Assembly: GCA_030847615.1 (NCBI GenBank)
Contig: JAUMIR010000002.1
Coordinates: 197,267,809 to 197,331,808 of the forward strand
Length of the DNA: 64,000 nucleotides
Direction: 5' to 3'
From: Gambelia wislizenii
Lineage: Eukaryota > Chordata > Lepidosauria > Squamata > Crotaphytidae
Shown here: positions 1 to 11,889 of the stretch, one piece after another
Layout of the letters: each line of letters starts with the position of its first letter
How positions within the stretch are numbered: the stretch's first letter is position 1
The notes under the pieces: model-generated
What the model was told of the DNA's origin: nothing
Seen by the model: the letters and a program-made list of their open reading frames with translations, nothing else
The model's database searches: none
Position numbers and translations under genes: made by a program

Positions 1-2640
1 AACATCCTTCTTGAGAGGGACAGCTCTCAGAGCTTGGAGAAATGACACAGACTCACAAACATCAGTTGAGGGAGGAAGAGAGGTGTGTGGCATGTATGGG
101 TAAGAGGCAGGCCGAGGAAGAGAACTGTGTCTTGGTTGACAGCATTTTGAAGGGTTCAGAGATTTTCTAGGGGGGTCTCATGTGGAGAAGCAGAACTGTT
201 ATTCTATAGCCTTTAATCACATGTGAGATACACATAGAGCTATAACATGAATTGGAGGAAGGGATGAGAATGTTGCCATGCCTGAAAAGGAGTACTTATA
301 CCTGAGTAGATGAACATGTGTTGGCACTGAATGGAACTGAGATATCCAATCACACTGGAGCTCCAACAGGCTATCAGGTAATTCTTGCATTGGCAGCACT
401 TGTTTTTTTGATATCTGCATCCAATGTAAGAACACTTTTGTGGGTGTTACCTAAATTGTGTGAGGTCTGCAAGGATCCCACTAGTGTCAAAAATTAATAT
501 GGGGAATATTTATTAGCTCAAATAGAGCAGTGAGAGGTTAGTAACAGTGAGATCTTTTAACCTATGTATACCAGCAATAACCGAATGTACAATTAAATTA
601 TCTTTATTGGAAATTAATATCAACAGCATTGACGCAAACACTCAGGCTTCAGGCAATCACACAAGGCTATTGAAGATGGTAGGAATGATTTGGATATAGG
701 AATAGAGTAAGGGGATTGAGGGTTACACTGTAACAATCCTGTAGAGCTGAGATTGTGAAGTAAACTGACAGCAAGGGAGTCCAGAAGATGGAGTGGCTAC
801 ATGGTCTGAGAGGAGGTGGAAGTGTGCACACTTTGGTGGTGTTTTAGGATGATATTTATATATGATAATTCCCTTGAAGGGATAGGGTTTTGAGTGGACT
901 AGAATGTTTCTCAGAGGTTCCCAGAACTAGACAAAGGGTCCTCTGGAAGAGTTAACAATCATAAATGGTCGATGTATTTGGAATTGAATAGGAGCAGGCA
1001 AGGTCTTTTGTTGGAAGGGGAATTGGAGAGGAAGGACTCCTTTTACAAGCACCAAGGATTCTGCTATTGTTGAGTGGATTACTGAATGATTTACCTCCAG
1101 GTGTTAAAGTCTGACCTGAGTATTTATTTGGGGAATTTCTAAATGCCCCTTCTTTGGCCATACATGACTTGGTATTTGGGGGTCCCTGGTTTACCTGCTA
1201 ACTGCATGGAAGGCCACATTAAGCCAAATAATCAGATATAGACAATTATTTGATATTCCAAGGTGGGGATTATCAGGGTAGGTAACATGGGAAAGGGGCA
1301 CACAAAAGAGCAGTATAAGGCCACTGGCATAGCCTTTCTCCCCTTTTATCCTTGATTATCCCCAAATGTTGAAGGCATAAAAATAACTGTGGTTGTTTAC
1401 AGTAAACCACATTCTATGAACAGGGTAGTTACCAGAGTCTGGATATCTTTGCCTGAATTTTCTTGTTAGTTCCAGCTAGAAAGGCCTCTTTGAACCAACA
1501 GAATTTACACAATTGATTCAGTGGGTCTACTCTAGCTGGGACTAACAATTGGATTTAGGATCTTAGTGTTTTCCTTACATTCTTCTGGGTACAAATGAAC
1601 ATTTGGGAGGAAGTGACTGGGATGATGCCTCTTTGCTCCATCTCTGTTCTTGATTGGTTGAGTACAGACTATATGAGTTACAACTTAGTTCTCAAAGAAA
1701 TCAAAGGGATTTAAGTCAAGAGCAACTTTCCACCTCAGCTGCAATCCTACATCATGCTTGCAGAGTGTAATGCTTTGCACGTATACTCTGCAGGGGTTCT
1801 CTTCCATCACCAGGGGAGCAATTGGAATAGGAGAATGGACATTGTTCACCAGGTGCTCTCCTGGAAATGTCTTCTGTTTTTCCCAGTTGTAAAATTGCAG
1901 TCAGGAAACTACTCAGACACCACTTACTTTTTCCCAGCCAGTAAATGGCTATGGGGACATGCACAGGTGATAAGAAACTGCTTTGTATGGGGGAAGGTGG
2001 CATTGAGGAGGAAGTACTGAATATTTCCTTTTGCAGCATCCAGATGTTACATGTCCATGTGTGAAGTGAAAAGCTGGGCAAGCCTGGGTAGAACCAGCCA
2101 AACACAGATCATGGAATGTTGTGAAGGGGAGGGCAATGGTGGGAGGTGGTTATGGGGTTGTCTAGATGTGATGGTATACTGTGAATGGGTACACATTCTT
2201 GCCTATTCACAGCAACACTCTTTTGTCTCAACCATATTTTTGCCTTTTCACATCTGTTTACATCAATTCAAAAGGAGCAGCCACACACTCTGATAAAAAG
2301 CAATAGAGTGAAAATGTGTAATGATGCACATTTTTTTTTGGATTGTGTTGGGACACATCATATTCTCTGCCAGTTCTATGAGGAATATTTTCATCATCCA
2401 GACAACTACATAATATTAGAGGCTGGTTTGTAAAAGAATTAGGGCGTTCAGAGAAAGAGGGAAGACCAGTTAGAAAGAGAGGAATCAATAAGATCTGGAT
2501 AGGGTTTTGAAAGCTGGGAATATGGAAAGAGTTCAGGGAGTTCATGTTTAACTTATTTAGTGTTTTTATTTTCTACAACTGTGTCTGATTGGTTTCATTT
2601 AAGAACTGAAAGGGAGAACTCCTTACACTTTATCACATTG
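1..2640. other. No gene recognised
   Basis: Only short chance reading frames occur on both strands, with no domain, splice-bounded exon or repeat family that I can name. The base composition is AT-rich and ordinary. By position this is DNA downstream of the last visible TRIM exon, so it may be a further TRIM intron or intergenic. Confidence 0.5.
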
Positions 2641-2782
2641 AACCCAGAGGTCAACATAGCCACTTGTCCAAAACAGCAGTCACTTTGAGGCCCCAGTACC
2701 AGATCCAAAGAGGGATTTTAAGGTTAAAAGGGCAAGGTGAGTGACAGGAGACAAAGGTTTGGAACAGCAGAACTGCCTCTGG

Positions 2783-4200
2783 ACTTTCTGCCTTGACTTT
2801 CTTCAGTAATTGTTCCAAGTCTTTGCTATTTTCTTCTACTAGTCTGGTATCATCTTCTACTAGTATGGTATCATCTGTATATCTTACATTGTTGATGTTC
2901 ATTCCTTCAATTTTTATGCTTCCTTCCTCTGCATCTTGTCCTGCTTTATGTATGATATGTTCAGCATACAAGTTAAACAGATTAGGTGAAAAAAAAATGC
3001 AGTCTTGCCTGACCCCCTCGCCAATTGAAAGCCACTCCATTTCTACATATTCTGTCCTGATGGTGGCCTCTTGTCCTGAGTACAGGTTATTTATTTATTT
3101 ATTTTAGGTATTTATACCCCTCTCTTCAGCCACAAAGGCTCTCAGAGTGGCTTACAAATTGTTAAGCAATAGCATTACACATCTACACCAGAATAAGCGG
3201 TTTCCAATGTGTGTTAGCTAATTGCCCCCACAAGCCGGGCACTCATTTTACTGACCTACAGGAGGATGGAAGGCTGTCAACCTTGGAGCCCTTGGGATAG
3301 AACGTGTAATGCTGTGGATTGCAATACTGACATTTAACCACTGCACCACCAGGGCTCCCTTACATATCAGGACAATCAAATGTTGTGGCACACCCATTTC
3401 TTTAAGAGTGATGCATAGATGTTCATCATCTGTACAATCAAATGTTTTGCTATAATCTATAAAGCACAGGTTGATTTTCTTCTGAAATTCTTTGGTGCTC
3501 TCCATTATCCAATGTATGTTTGCAATATGATCCCTAGAGCTTCTTCCTTTCTTGAACCCAATTTGGACATCTGGCATTTCTCACTTCATATATGGTAAAA
3601 GTCTTTCTTCTAAAATTTTGAGCATCACTTTGCTTGCATGAGAGATTAACGCAATGGCTTAGTAGTTATTACAATCCGCGGTGTTCTCTTTCTTGGGGTT
3701 TGGAATGTATATTGAGCATTTCCTCTTCTGCCTCTGTAGTTGGGGAATAAACCTAGATTATAGTTATATCGTTCAGGCTTTCCCTGAAGTCTTATTGATA
3801 TTATTCAGTCAGACTTTGCATTATATCCCTTGACTTCTTTTGCTACATCTCTCCTCACTATTAATTCCACCCCATTTCTTCTTAGATTTTCATTTACTGA
3901 GTAAAACACTGTGTAATTATCTGACTCAAAATATCCTATTCCTGTCCACTTTAGCTCATTCACCCTGAGTATTGCAATGTTTATATATTCTATTTCTTGT
4001 TTTATAATGTCCAGCTTCCCTTGATTCATGTTTCTCACATGCCATGTTCCTAGAATGTGTTGTGCAGCTTCCAACTTTCCTTTCATCTCTGAGCACATCA
4101 ATAGATTGAGTCCAATTGCATTATTAGCCACAGTGCTACTTGTCCTCTGTTTTCCCCAGTAGTTTTTAAAGAGGTTTCTGACCTGAGAGTCTCACTTTCT
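2783..4200 (-). mobile_element. BovB (RTE) LINE fragment, internally deleted and broken
   Basis: Minus-strand translation gives diagnostic BovB pieces in the correct order. At about 4131-3805 is the start of the AP endonuclease (LGTWHVRNMNQGKLDIIKQE, then ELKWTG). From about 3770 to 3360 is the reverse transcriptase entry (ISHASKVMLKIL, PDVQIGFKKGRSSRDHIANI, CFIDYSKTFDC). From about 3090 to 2783 is the RT core (GVRQDC, LFNLYAEHII, YTDDTILVED, where the family has YADD). The middle of the protein, from the end of the endonuclease to the start of RT, is deleted near 3780-3805. Stops and a SINE insertion also break it. BovB is typical of squamates and ruminants and is known to move between species. 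This copy is dead. Confidence 0.88.
3094..3359 (-). repeat. SINE inserted in the BovB copy
   Basis: On the minus strand it begins with a tRNA-like head (GAGCCCTGGTGGTGCAGTGG then TTAAATG) at about 3359. It ends with a body reading 'agccactctgagagcctttgtggctgaag' (shown in part) and an A/T-rich ATTTATTT tail at about 3094. The same body recurs at 31.3 and 43.1 kb and its head at 24.6 kb. It splits the BovB RT domain, so it is younger than that copy. Confidence 0.75.
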
Positions 4201-4204
4201 GGCA

Positions 4205-4345
4205 CCATCTCTTATTTCATACAGAGGAAGGAACGGGAAAAACCACCTCTGAATATTTCTTGCCTAAGAAAACCTATGAAATTCATGGGGTTGTTATAAG
4301 TTGACAAGCAACCTGAAGGCACATACACACATGCAAATATGTATC
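4205..4345 (+). repeat. SINE fragment with BovB-like tail
   Basis: It contains the recurring 3' part 'cttgcctaagaaaacc', 'gttgttataagttgac' and 'ctgaaggcacatacac', which matches the tails of the tRNA- and 5S-derived SINEs elsewhere in the window. The RNA-derived head is not visible. Confidence 0.55.
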
Positions 4346-4589
4346 AGCTTCTGTGTTTGTAACCAGGAGCCTTCCACCACACATGTAAAACTTTGGCAGG
4401 ACCCAAGAAAGATTGGGTAAGAGCACAGTAGGTTCAAGGGGCATTTCTGTGATGAAGGAAACTTTGACCTACATAACAGATTTTTCTGAATGAGAAATAA
4501 TAGTATATTTCACATCAATATTATATTTTCCATTTAAAAATGCATTCATTCGCTTAAATTTCTGACAGGTATATCCTATCTTTCCTTCA

Positions 4590-5262
4590 GTGAGTTCGAG
4601 GCAGTGTATACGCAGCATCTTTCCTCCTTTCTTTATCCAAGCCACCAGCCAGGGCGCAGCTAGACGGGAGAATTTGTAGCGAAAAATATCGCCTTACCTC
4701 CCTATCGCTGCAGTGCCCATTTGTGCCCACAGCTAATTCGCAAGCTTGCTGGAAAGGAATAGTTTGCAGTTTACATGCCAGAAAAGAAACAGTGGTTGTG
4801 AATGAGTTGCGTTTGGAAAATCTCCCCCCCATTCTCTCCCCCCCTTTTTTAAAATCATAGATGCAGAAGAGCTGATTTCTGCTTGAAAAAATCTTTGTAC
4901 TTTTGCTCTGCTGCTCTGCTGCTTAAACGATCAGCCAGCAAAAAACAAGAACAATGGCAGCTCCGGCATTGCAAGCCCTCCCTTGCAAGTCCCTTTGAGG
5001 TCCAACCAACCAGCTTTCAGTTCTGCTGTGTCCTCTTTTCTAATTAGTTGTACAGATGATCTATTAAGTGTATTTTTACGCACTTTTAAAAAAAGATCGC
5101 GAGAAACAGTGAAAGCTGTTATTGTGGTCTATGTGGAGTTTTCAGCCCCCCACTCCTTCTGAATAGGGCAAATCCTGGTAGGGACTCATCTAAACTAAAG
5201 GTATTCTGCCCACATTCTTGCCGGATTATTATTATTATTATTATTGGTCGTGTAGATGCACC
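4590..5262. repeat. Possible non-autonomous DNA transposon
   Basis: The right edge near 5246-5262 (GTCGTGTAGATGCACCCCC) resembles the ends of elements at 12.3, 20.6 and 21.4 kb, and the interior has loosely similar AATGGCAGC and CCAACCAGC words. No clear matching left end was found. An (ATT)n microsatellite lies at 5226-5245. A SINE-like stretch follows at 5262-5340. Confidence 0.25.
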
Positions 5263-5344
5263 CCCAGGGAGATAGGTCACACTGAGAGTGACTGACTGGG
5301 TCATGATCACCCATGTAACGTTTAGTGGTGATATAAAGCCTGAA

Positions 5345-5580
5345 CTCTCCTCAAAGCCAAAATGATTAAACTAGGACTACTGTACTTTGGACATATCCTG
5401 AGATGGAGTGACTCATTAGAAAAGACAATAAGGTGGAAGGCAGCAGGAAAAGAAGACCACAACCCTGAGTTTGCATGACCTGAGCAGGGCAGTTGAAAAC
5501 AGGGAGGCTTGCAGGTCTCTCACTCACAGCATTGCCATAAGTGAAAGTTGACTTGATGTCAATTAAAAACAACAAAGAAC
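5345..5580 (+). mobile_element. BovB 3' fragment
   Basis: It encodes the C-terminal BovB segment in degraded form (LGLLYFGHIL, then SLEKTI and a GSRKRR-like stretch) and ends in the family tail 'gttgacttgatgtcaatt' with an AAAACAACAA run. The same piece of the element recurs at 9605-9885. Confidence 0.75.
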
Positions 5581-6804
5581 CCACACCTCTCAAGTCCCAG
5601 TTCAGCCCTTAGTTGGTAACTACTATTCCCAACAGTAATGTTTAATTAATTTTGTTGCAGTTAACTTTCAAGTATGCTTAAAACTTCAACCTTACTTTAA
5701 TCCCCACTTTAGGATTCTGTTCAGTGCCTTTCTTTGAAGTAATCACAAAGATCCTCCAATGGGATTGGGAGGGGATGGAGTGGGGTGGTAAACTTCTTGT
5801 CTGACCAGGGATATTAATAAGGGCTTCCTTCCTACCCCCTGCTTCCGATGTAGGCCATCTTTCCCAGCCTGGTGCCCTCCACTTGTGTTGAACTACAACT
5901 CCATGCCTCTTGGCCTCCTAACTGAGACTGGTGGGAGTGTAGTCCAATACACCTGGAAGGCCACAGGATGGGTAAGGCTGATGAAGGCTCTGAGGCAAAT
6001 GACACCTTTGAACTTTTGGTGGCATAGGGTGAGGCCAGGAGGCATAACTTCAGTCATCCTGACTGCAGCCAAATGAATGCATCAAAAGAGTTCTTACACT
6101 GAGAGGATGAAGGAGTGTTATGTAAGGCTGAGTGTTAGAACATTTTGTTCTACCTACAGGATCATGGATCAAGTTTGGGTGGAAACTAGTTCAGGTGCTG
6201 TCACTGCACTGAGAGCCTAGGGGCTTGTGAATTCATAACCCCCCCACACACGCTAAAAGCAGTTTTTCAACTCTATAAAATATGGTTTGTTTAAAATATT
6301 TGTTTGTTTAATAAGAAGATACAGAGCAATACTTAAAAGGGGTAAATTTACAGTGGATGTTTAACTTTAAAAGAGCCAGAGCCCTTGGAAAATAAAGAAA
6401 AATTCAGGGACAATGAAATCAGCCATTAAATCAGTGAAGCATTTGGTTAAGCATTTGATTCACTTATAAGTATTTCCCATCAAAAGCATTATGAAAGGTG
6501 ACACTGTGGAAGAAGAATCCAGGCTTGCTCTGTCTACAGGAAGAAGATCCAGGATAAATACTTTTTCTTTTAAAGGTATGTCTGCAGGTACTCTAATTGC
6601 AAATTTAAAACTTGGGGCACTACTGCCAAATGAGAAAGTGGCTAGACTCAGACAATAACATTTTACTGTTATCTTCCCTAAAATGTTGCCCCCACCCAGA
6701 TGTTTTGTACTACAACACACCTTGAGGGAATACGTTGGGGAAATTTTCTTTATTCTATCAAGAATATCCAGCACAGAATAAGCAAAAAAGAAGTACAGGA
6801 ATTC
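5581..6804. other. No gene; one small inverted-repeat element
   Basis: At 5865-5975 is a small hairpin-type element with ends reading CCTGGTGCCCTCCACTTG and a reversed partner (CACCTGGAAGGCCACAGG). It belongs to the widespread 'ctacaactccca' family. The rest is unrecognised. Confidence 0.5.
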
Positions 6805-8365
6805 TTTCTTAATCCAAATGAATTTAAATCTCCAGGACCAGATTAACTACATCCAAGGGTATTAAAAGAGCTGGCAAATGTAATCTCAGAGCCATTGGCA
6901 ACAATCTTTGAGAACTCCTGGAGAACAGGAGAAGTCCCAGCAGACTGGAGGAGGGCAAACGTTGTCCCCATCTTCAAAAAGGGGGAAAAAGAGGATCCCA
7001 ACAATTATTGTCCAGTTAGTCTGACATCAATACCAGGGAAGATTCTACAGCAGATCATTAAACAGAGAGTCTGTGAACATTTAGACAGCAATGCCATAAT
7101 CACAAAAGGTCAACATGGGTTTCAGAGCAACAAGTCATGCCAGACTAATCTGATCTCTTTTTTTGATAAAATTACCAGTTTGGTAGATGAAGGAAACGCT
7201 GGGGATATTGCATACCTAGGTTTCAGTAAGGCCTTTGACAAGGTTCCCCATGACATTCTTGCAAACCAGCTTGTAAAATGTGGGCTAGACGAGTTAACTG
7301 TTCAATGGATTTGTAATTGGTTGACTGGCCGAACCCAAAGGGTGCTCAGCAGTGGCTCCTTTTCATCTTGGAAAGATGTGACCAGTGGGGTGCCATAGGG
7401 TTCTATCCTGAGCCCAGTGCTATTCAACATCTTTATCAATGACTTGGATGACAGAATTAGGGGCATGCTTATCAAATTTGCAGATGACACCAAATTAGGA
7501 GGAGTAGCTAATACCCTAGAGGACAGGATCAAAATTCAAAATGACCTGGATAGACTGGAGAGCTGGGCCAAAGCTAACAAAATGAAATTCAATATGGAGA
7601 AATGTAAGGTACTGCACTTAGGGCGGAAAATGAAATTTATAGATATAGGATGGGAGAGACCTGGCTGAATGAGACTACGTGCGAAAGGGATCTAGGAGTC
7701 CTAGTAGACCACAAGACGAACATGAGTCAAAAGTGTGATGCAGCAGCTAAAAAGGCCAATGCAATTTTGGGCTGCATCAATAGAAGTATAGTGTCTAGAT
7801 CAAGGGAAGTAATAGTGCTGCTCTATTCTGCCTTGGTCAGACCTCACCTAGAATACCGTGTCCAGTTCTGGGCACCACAATTCAAAAAGGATATGGACAA
7901 ATTGGAGCGTGTCCAAAGAAGGGCGACTAAAATGGTAAAAGGTCTGGAAACGATGCCTTATGAGGAGAGACTTAGGGAACTGGGTATGTTTAGCCTGGGA
8001 AAAAGATGGTTAAGAGGCAATATGATAGCCCTGTTCAAGTATTTGAAAGGGTGTCACGTTGAGGATGGAGCAGGCTTGTTTTCTGCTGCTCCAGAGACTG
8101 GAACATGGAGCAATGGATGCAAGCTCCAGGAACAGAGATTCCACCTCAACATTAGGAAGAACTTTTTGACAGTAAGAGCTGTTCGGCAGTGGAACACACT
8201 CCCTTGGAGTGTGGTGGGGTCTCCTTCCTTGGAGGTCTTTAAACAGAGGCTGGATGACCATCTGTCGGGGATGCTTTGATTGTGATTTCCTGCGTGGCAG
8301 GGGGTTGGACTGGATGGCCCTCGTTGTCTCTTCCAACTCTACAATTCTATGATTCTATGATTCTA
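6805..8365 (+). pseudogene. CR1 LINE reverse-transcriptase pseudogene, 5'-truncated
   Basis: A long CR1 copy lacking its endonuclease half. The reading frame runs through WRRANVVPIFKKG, CPVSLTSIPGK, GFSKAFDKVPHD (normally DFSKAFD) and GVP. A TAG interrupts right after GVP at about 7399. It then resumes with [10 protein letters not shown] and KFADDTKLGG (the FADD catalytic motif), and a frameshift near 7660 leads into the thumb region [11 protein letters not shown] and FWAPQFKKDMDKLERVQRRA. The end has the classic CR1 3' repeat, ATTCTATGATTCTATGATTC, near 8343-8362. At least one stop and one frameshift make it inactive. Confidence 0.93.
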
Positions 8366-9604
8366 AGAATCATTCCAAAGATTATTTTTGTTTTTATTAC
8401 ATCTATGGTCATTGATTGCCTCAGAAAGAGCAGTCCTGCATTACCTTGTGCAGTGCCAAGTCCCCCAGGAAATGCTTAGGAATGTAGCTTGTCAAAACTC
8501 AGACACAGCACAGCTGCAGGGTCTTCCCTGGGGTTTGTGATCAGCCCCCACCCCCTTTTGGCTGCTGCTTGACAGACACGAATGCACTGGGATGGGTTTT
8601 TCCAGCACAGAGATTTGGTGACAAGGAAAGATGTTAACATCATTGTTTAAAAATAGAGCAACCTGTCAGGGGGAAAAAAATAATACATGGACAAGCATAC
8701 ATGGTCAACCTACCTCACTCCCACCTGCTAACAACTGAAGTGCTTTCACATTTCTTTGCTGAATTGAGTCAACCATTGACTCAACCTTTATCCAATGTGG
8801 TGTCAACAGCTACAATCATGCAAAGCTAAGTAGAAAGTCTTCACTTGTTCACAGCATTCTAGTTTTTAGTGAGGATTTCTGCCCTTCTGGATAATTTATC
8901 AAGAATTCTTAGGGTGCAGAATTTGTAAAGCCAAATTAACTCTTTACATTCTGGCCCTTTATTTGTGATTTTATAATGGAGCATTTAAATCCACCCTGCC
9001 AAATTATCTGCCTTGAGGGGCTTTCTGTATGAGGGCATTAGTACAAACCTTGGCACATCATTAGAGCACATGCTGTTGTCATAAGCTCAGGGTGACGCTG
9101 GTTCTCAGGCCACTCATCTAATGGGATTATGCACAAATGGCAGCACCAGCCACAGCTAAAGACATTGAATCACACAGCTAACTTCTAAGACCAGGGAGCT
9201 GGGGTGAGTTGCTTTGAAGTCCCATGTATGTAACTTTCTGTCATCCTGCCTTTAAGCAGGGGAACATTCTTCACACATTTTCCATCAGGTAGGAATTAGG
9301 ACAACAGGAAAGATGCCTTCTCCCACCTCAGTATTTAAAAAAAAGCCCTCAAATTCTGTTGGTTTGGTTTGTGTCTGTGTAAATTCAGCTTTACTTTGTA
9401 CTTAAATTGCATTATTATGGCTGTTAGCACTAAATTATATAGGCACAAAGCAGCAAAATAAATTTGAAAGCAGTTGAATTACTGGGAAGGAAAGAGATCT
9501 AAGGTAGCCATTTGTAAATGCAGGTGCTGAAGGAGAGTTCTATGAATACCATGGACTGCCAAGATAACAAATAAATGGGTTCTACACCATTCAAGCTTAA
9601 ATTC
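8366..9604. other. No gene recognised
   Basis: Unclassified AT-rich sequence. No exon, long frame or named repeat was seen. Confidence 0.45.
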
Positions 9605-9885
9605 TTACTGGAAGTCAAAATGATTAAACTGAAACTATCATATTTTGGACATATCATGAGACGCATTGGAACAGACAGTAATCTCTGGTAAAACTGAAGA
9701 CAGTAGGAAAAGAGGAAAATCACATTATAGGTGGATTGATTCTATCAAGGAAGCCATGGCTCTAAGCTTGTAAGCTCTGAGCAAGGATGTTGATGACCAG
9801 TTCTCTTGGAGGTCTCTTATTCGTAGGGTCACCATGGCTGAAGCTGGGTTGACAGGAAACAACTACAATAGCAACAACAATTTCT
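9605..9885 (+). mobile_element. BovB 3' fragment
   Basis: It opens with the same sequence as the copy at 5.35 kb ('aaaatgattaaact', then 'ttttggacatatcatgagac'). It goes on to the C-terminal DSIKEAMALSL region with frame breaks, and ends in a CAACTACAATAGCAACAAC tail. Confidence 0.78.
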
Positions 9886-9949
9886 GCAGCTGGGTTACCC
9901 TGTTATCTACCATGCATATCTCTCATGTATTAGATAAAAATGAATTTCA

Positions 9950-11400
9950 TTAAACATAATATAGCACTGTGAGGTTCTGATATTATATTATTCAGTACCA
10001 TCATATCTGTTATTTGTTATTCTTATTATCACCATCATTATTTTAATGGCATTTTAACAATGATGTAACAAGACCTAGAATCTGAGTTGATTCTCTGATG
10101 TGTTTCATATAATGCTTTGCATTTTATGGATATTATTTCTACTGGTCTTTCATTGCCCTGGTAAGTAACTTTTGTATTCTGAGATTGCCTTCTTCAGTGA
10201 TCCAAGAGCCCATACCTAATGACACTGAGTTCATCATCACCAGGTATTTTGATAGCTTAGTGGGGTATGGTGCCTGGCAGGGCACTCTTAAGGTTGGTCA
10301 GTCTCTTGAGGTTGGTCAGTCACTGAGCTTTCTTCCACCTAAGTAAAACAAACTTTTGGTGGTCAGTGCAATCCTAACTCCTGATGTGCCAGCTGGAGGT
10401 GGTTAGGACAAGACACAAGCTTCTTCTGCCAACAGAAATGCTCTTCTACTGGTAGAACTCTTTTTTGTCCCCTGATCATAGAGATCTGCTGACAGAGCAA
10501 TCTGCCTGCAGGATTTGCCTGTAGTCTAAGGTCTGCACCAAGAAGGACAAAAAAGGTTCAGAGAAGGAGTGGGGAGAGGGAGGGCCCAAGGTACAACAGA
10601 GCCAAACCTCCTCCATCCCAAGGATACAGTCACAATGCTGGAACAAAGTCAGGCCAGGGAGAAGGTTGCCCAAGATTTCCAACATGCTTAGTTAAGGATG
10701 GGTTTGGATTTAGCACAGCTTCAACTGGCCTAGTGAGGGATCATCTAGATCTTAGGCATCTTTGCCAAAGAATGGGATTGCACTCTTAGGCCAGAATCCT
10801 GCTGGTGTACTTTATTGGTTGTAACCACACTGGCATAGGCAGTGGTGTCAGGAAGAAAAAGGCCACCAGTGCAGCAGCCATGAAGGCAGGCACTAGAGAA
10901 ATTGGCAACTCAGATCTGGCAGATTTTGTCTGCTTTCCCTCACCACCACTGTGTGACCATGAGAAATGAGCACAAAGAACACCTTTGTATGGTCAGCTAG
11001 GTTACGCAGGCATCTACCATGCAAGCCCCTTTTGCATTAGCGGCAGCACAAATCAAAGGTGGGCATAATATGCCACTGTGGGGTTCTGGTATTATCATCC
11101 TTATCATCATCACCATCATCATTTATAAGACCTGGAGTCTGACTGATGATGAGAATGGATGGTGGTGGTAGTGGTGATGATTATTTTGTAAAATATATAT
11201 CTATATTGTAGAATTTTGTAAAAAATTGACTTGATTTTTGATGCTCCCCCAGGATTTGCATTTGTATACAGCGCTCCTACTTCTGTTAATTTATTATGTT
11301 CATAGGCTTTTACAGCCAGAGAATGCCATTTCCAAGGATTGAAGGCGCAAGTCCACTCCCAATGACACTATGAAGTCCACACCCACAGCCACCACTGTTA
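9950..11400. repeat. Two diverged direct copies of an unclassified repeat
   Basis: The stretch at about 9950-10260 aligns by eye with about 11065-11400. Shared landmarks in the same order are 'cactgtgaggttctgatat' against 'cactgtggggttctggtat', 'aagacctagaatctga' against 'aagacctggagtctga', and 'aatgacact' further on. About 1.1 kb separates them. A separate element may span about 10360-10800, whose ends are inverted ('cagtgcaatcc' and 'ggattgcactc'). Confidence 0.4.
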
Positions 11401-11826
11401 TCTTATACTATTAAAATACATAAAAGTTAAAAACCAGAATAAAAATATATCTGTAATGTAGACCTGTACCTCCAAGGAAACTACAAGTCTTAAGAATAAC
11501 CAATGGTATAATGCTGATTTTTAAAAAACAACAATAGCACAATCAATCAGATCCCATAATTGATAATTGGGAGGAGAGGATTGTCTTAACTTGGCATCAA
11601 AAAGATGATAATGTTGGGACCAGGCAGACTTCACAAAGGACAGCATTCTGTCCCTGGAAATAGCCATTTCGATAACTGGGGGTTGTAGGTTGCCCTGGCA
11701 CATACAAACAATCAGTCTAACAAAAATAAGTTGTTAAGATCTGTCAATCAACAATACTACCTGTTTCTGAGTTTAAGACTTTGCAGAGGTTGATGATGAG
11801 AAAATAAATTTAAGTTTACCACCTAC

Positions 11827-11889
11827 ATTTTAGGAGACACTTCCGATCTGTGGGAGCTGGTATCACTTCATAGGGCACCATTGTGATCC
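11827..11889 (-). CDS. TRIM-like gene, exon 5 (63 bp)
   Basis: It is bounded by a TTTTGTTTTCAG acceptor and a GTAGGT donor on the minus strand. It starts with two bases that complete the glycine codon begun in exon 4 and reads GITMVPYEVIPAPTDRKCLL. It ends one base into a codon, so the gene must continue to the left. Its small size and lack of a recognised domain make it the weakest of the five exons, but the phase fits exactly. Confidence 0.65.

Noticed and set aside
4587..4832. 81-codon minus-strand frame
   Set aside because: No domain, and it overlaps a likely DNA-transposon copy.
1..11826. Search for the TRIM B30.2/SPRY exon
   Set aside because: No minus-strand frame of the needed length (about 170 codons) carries recognisable PRY/SPRY motifs here, so none is called.
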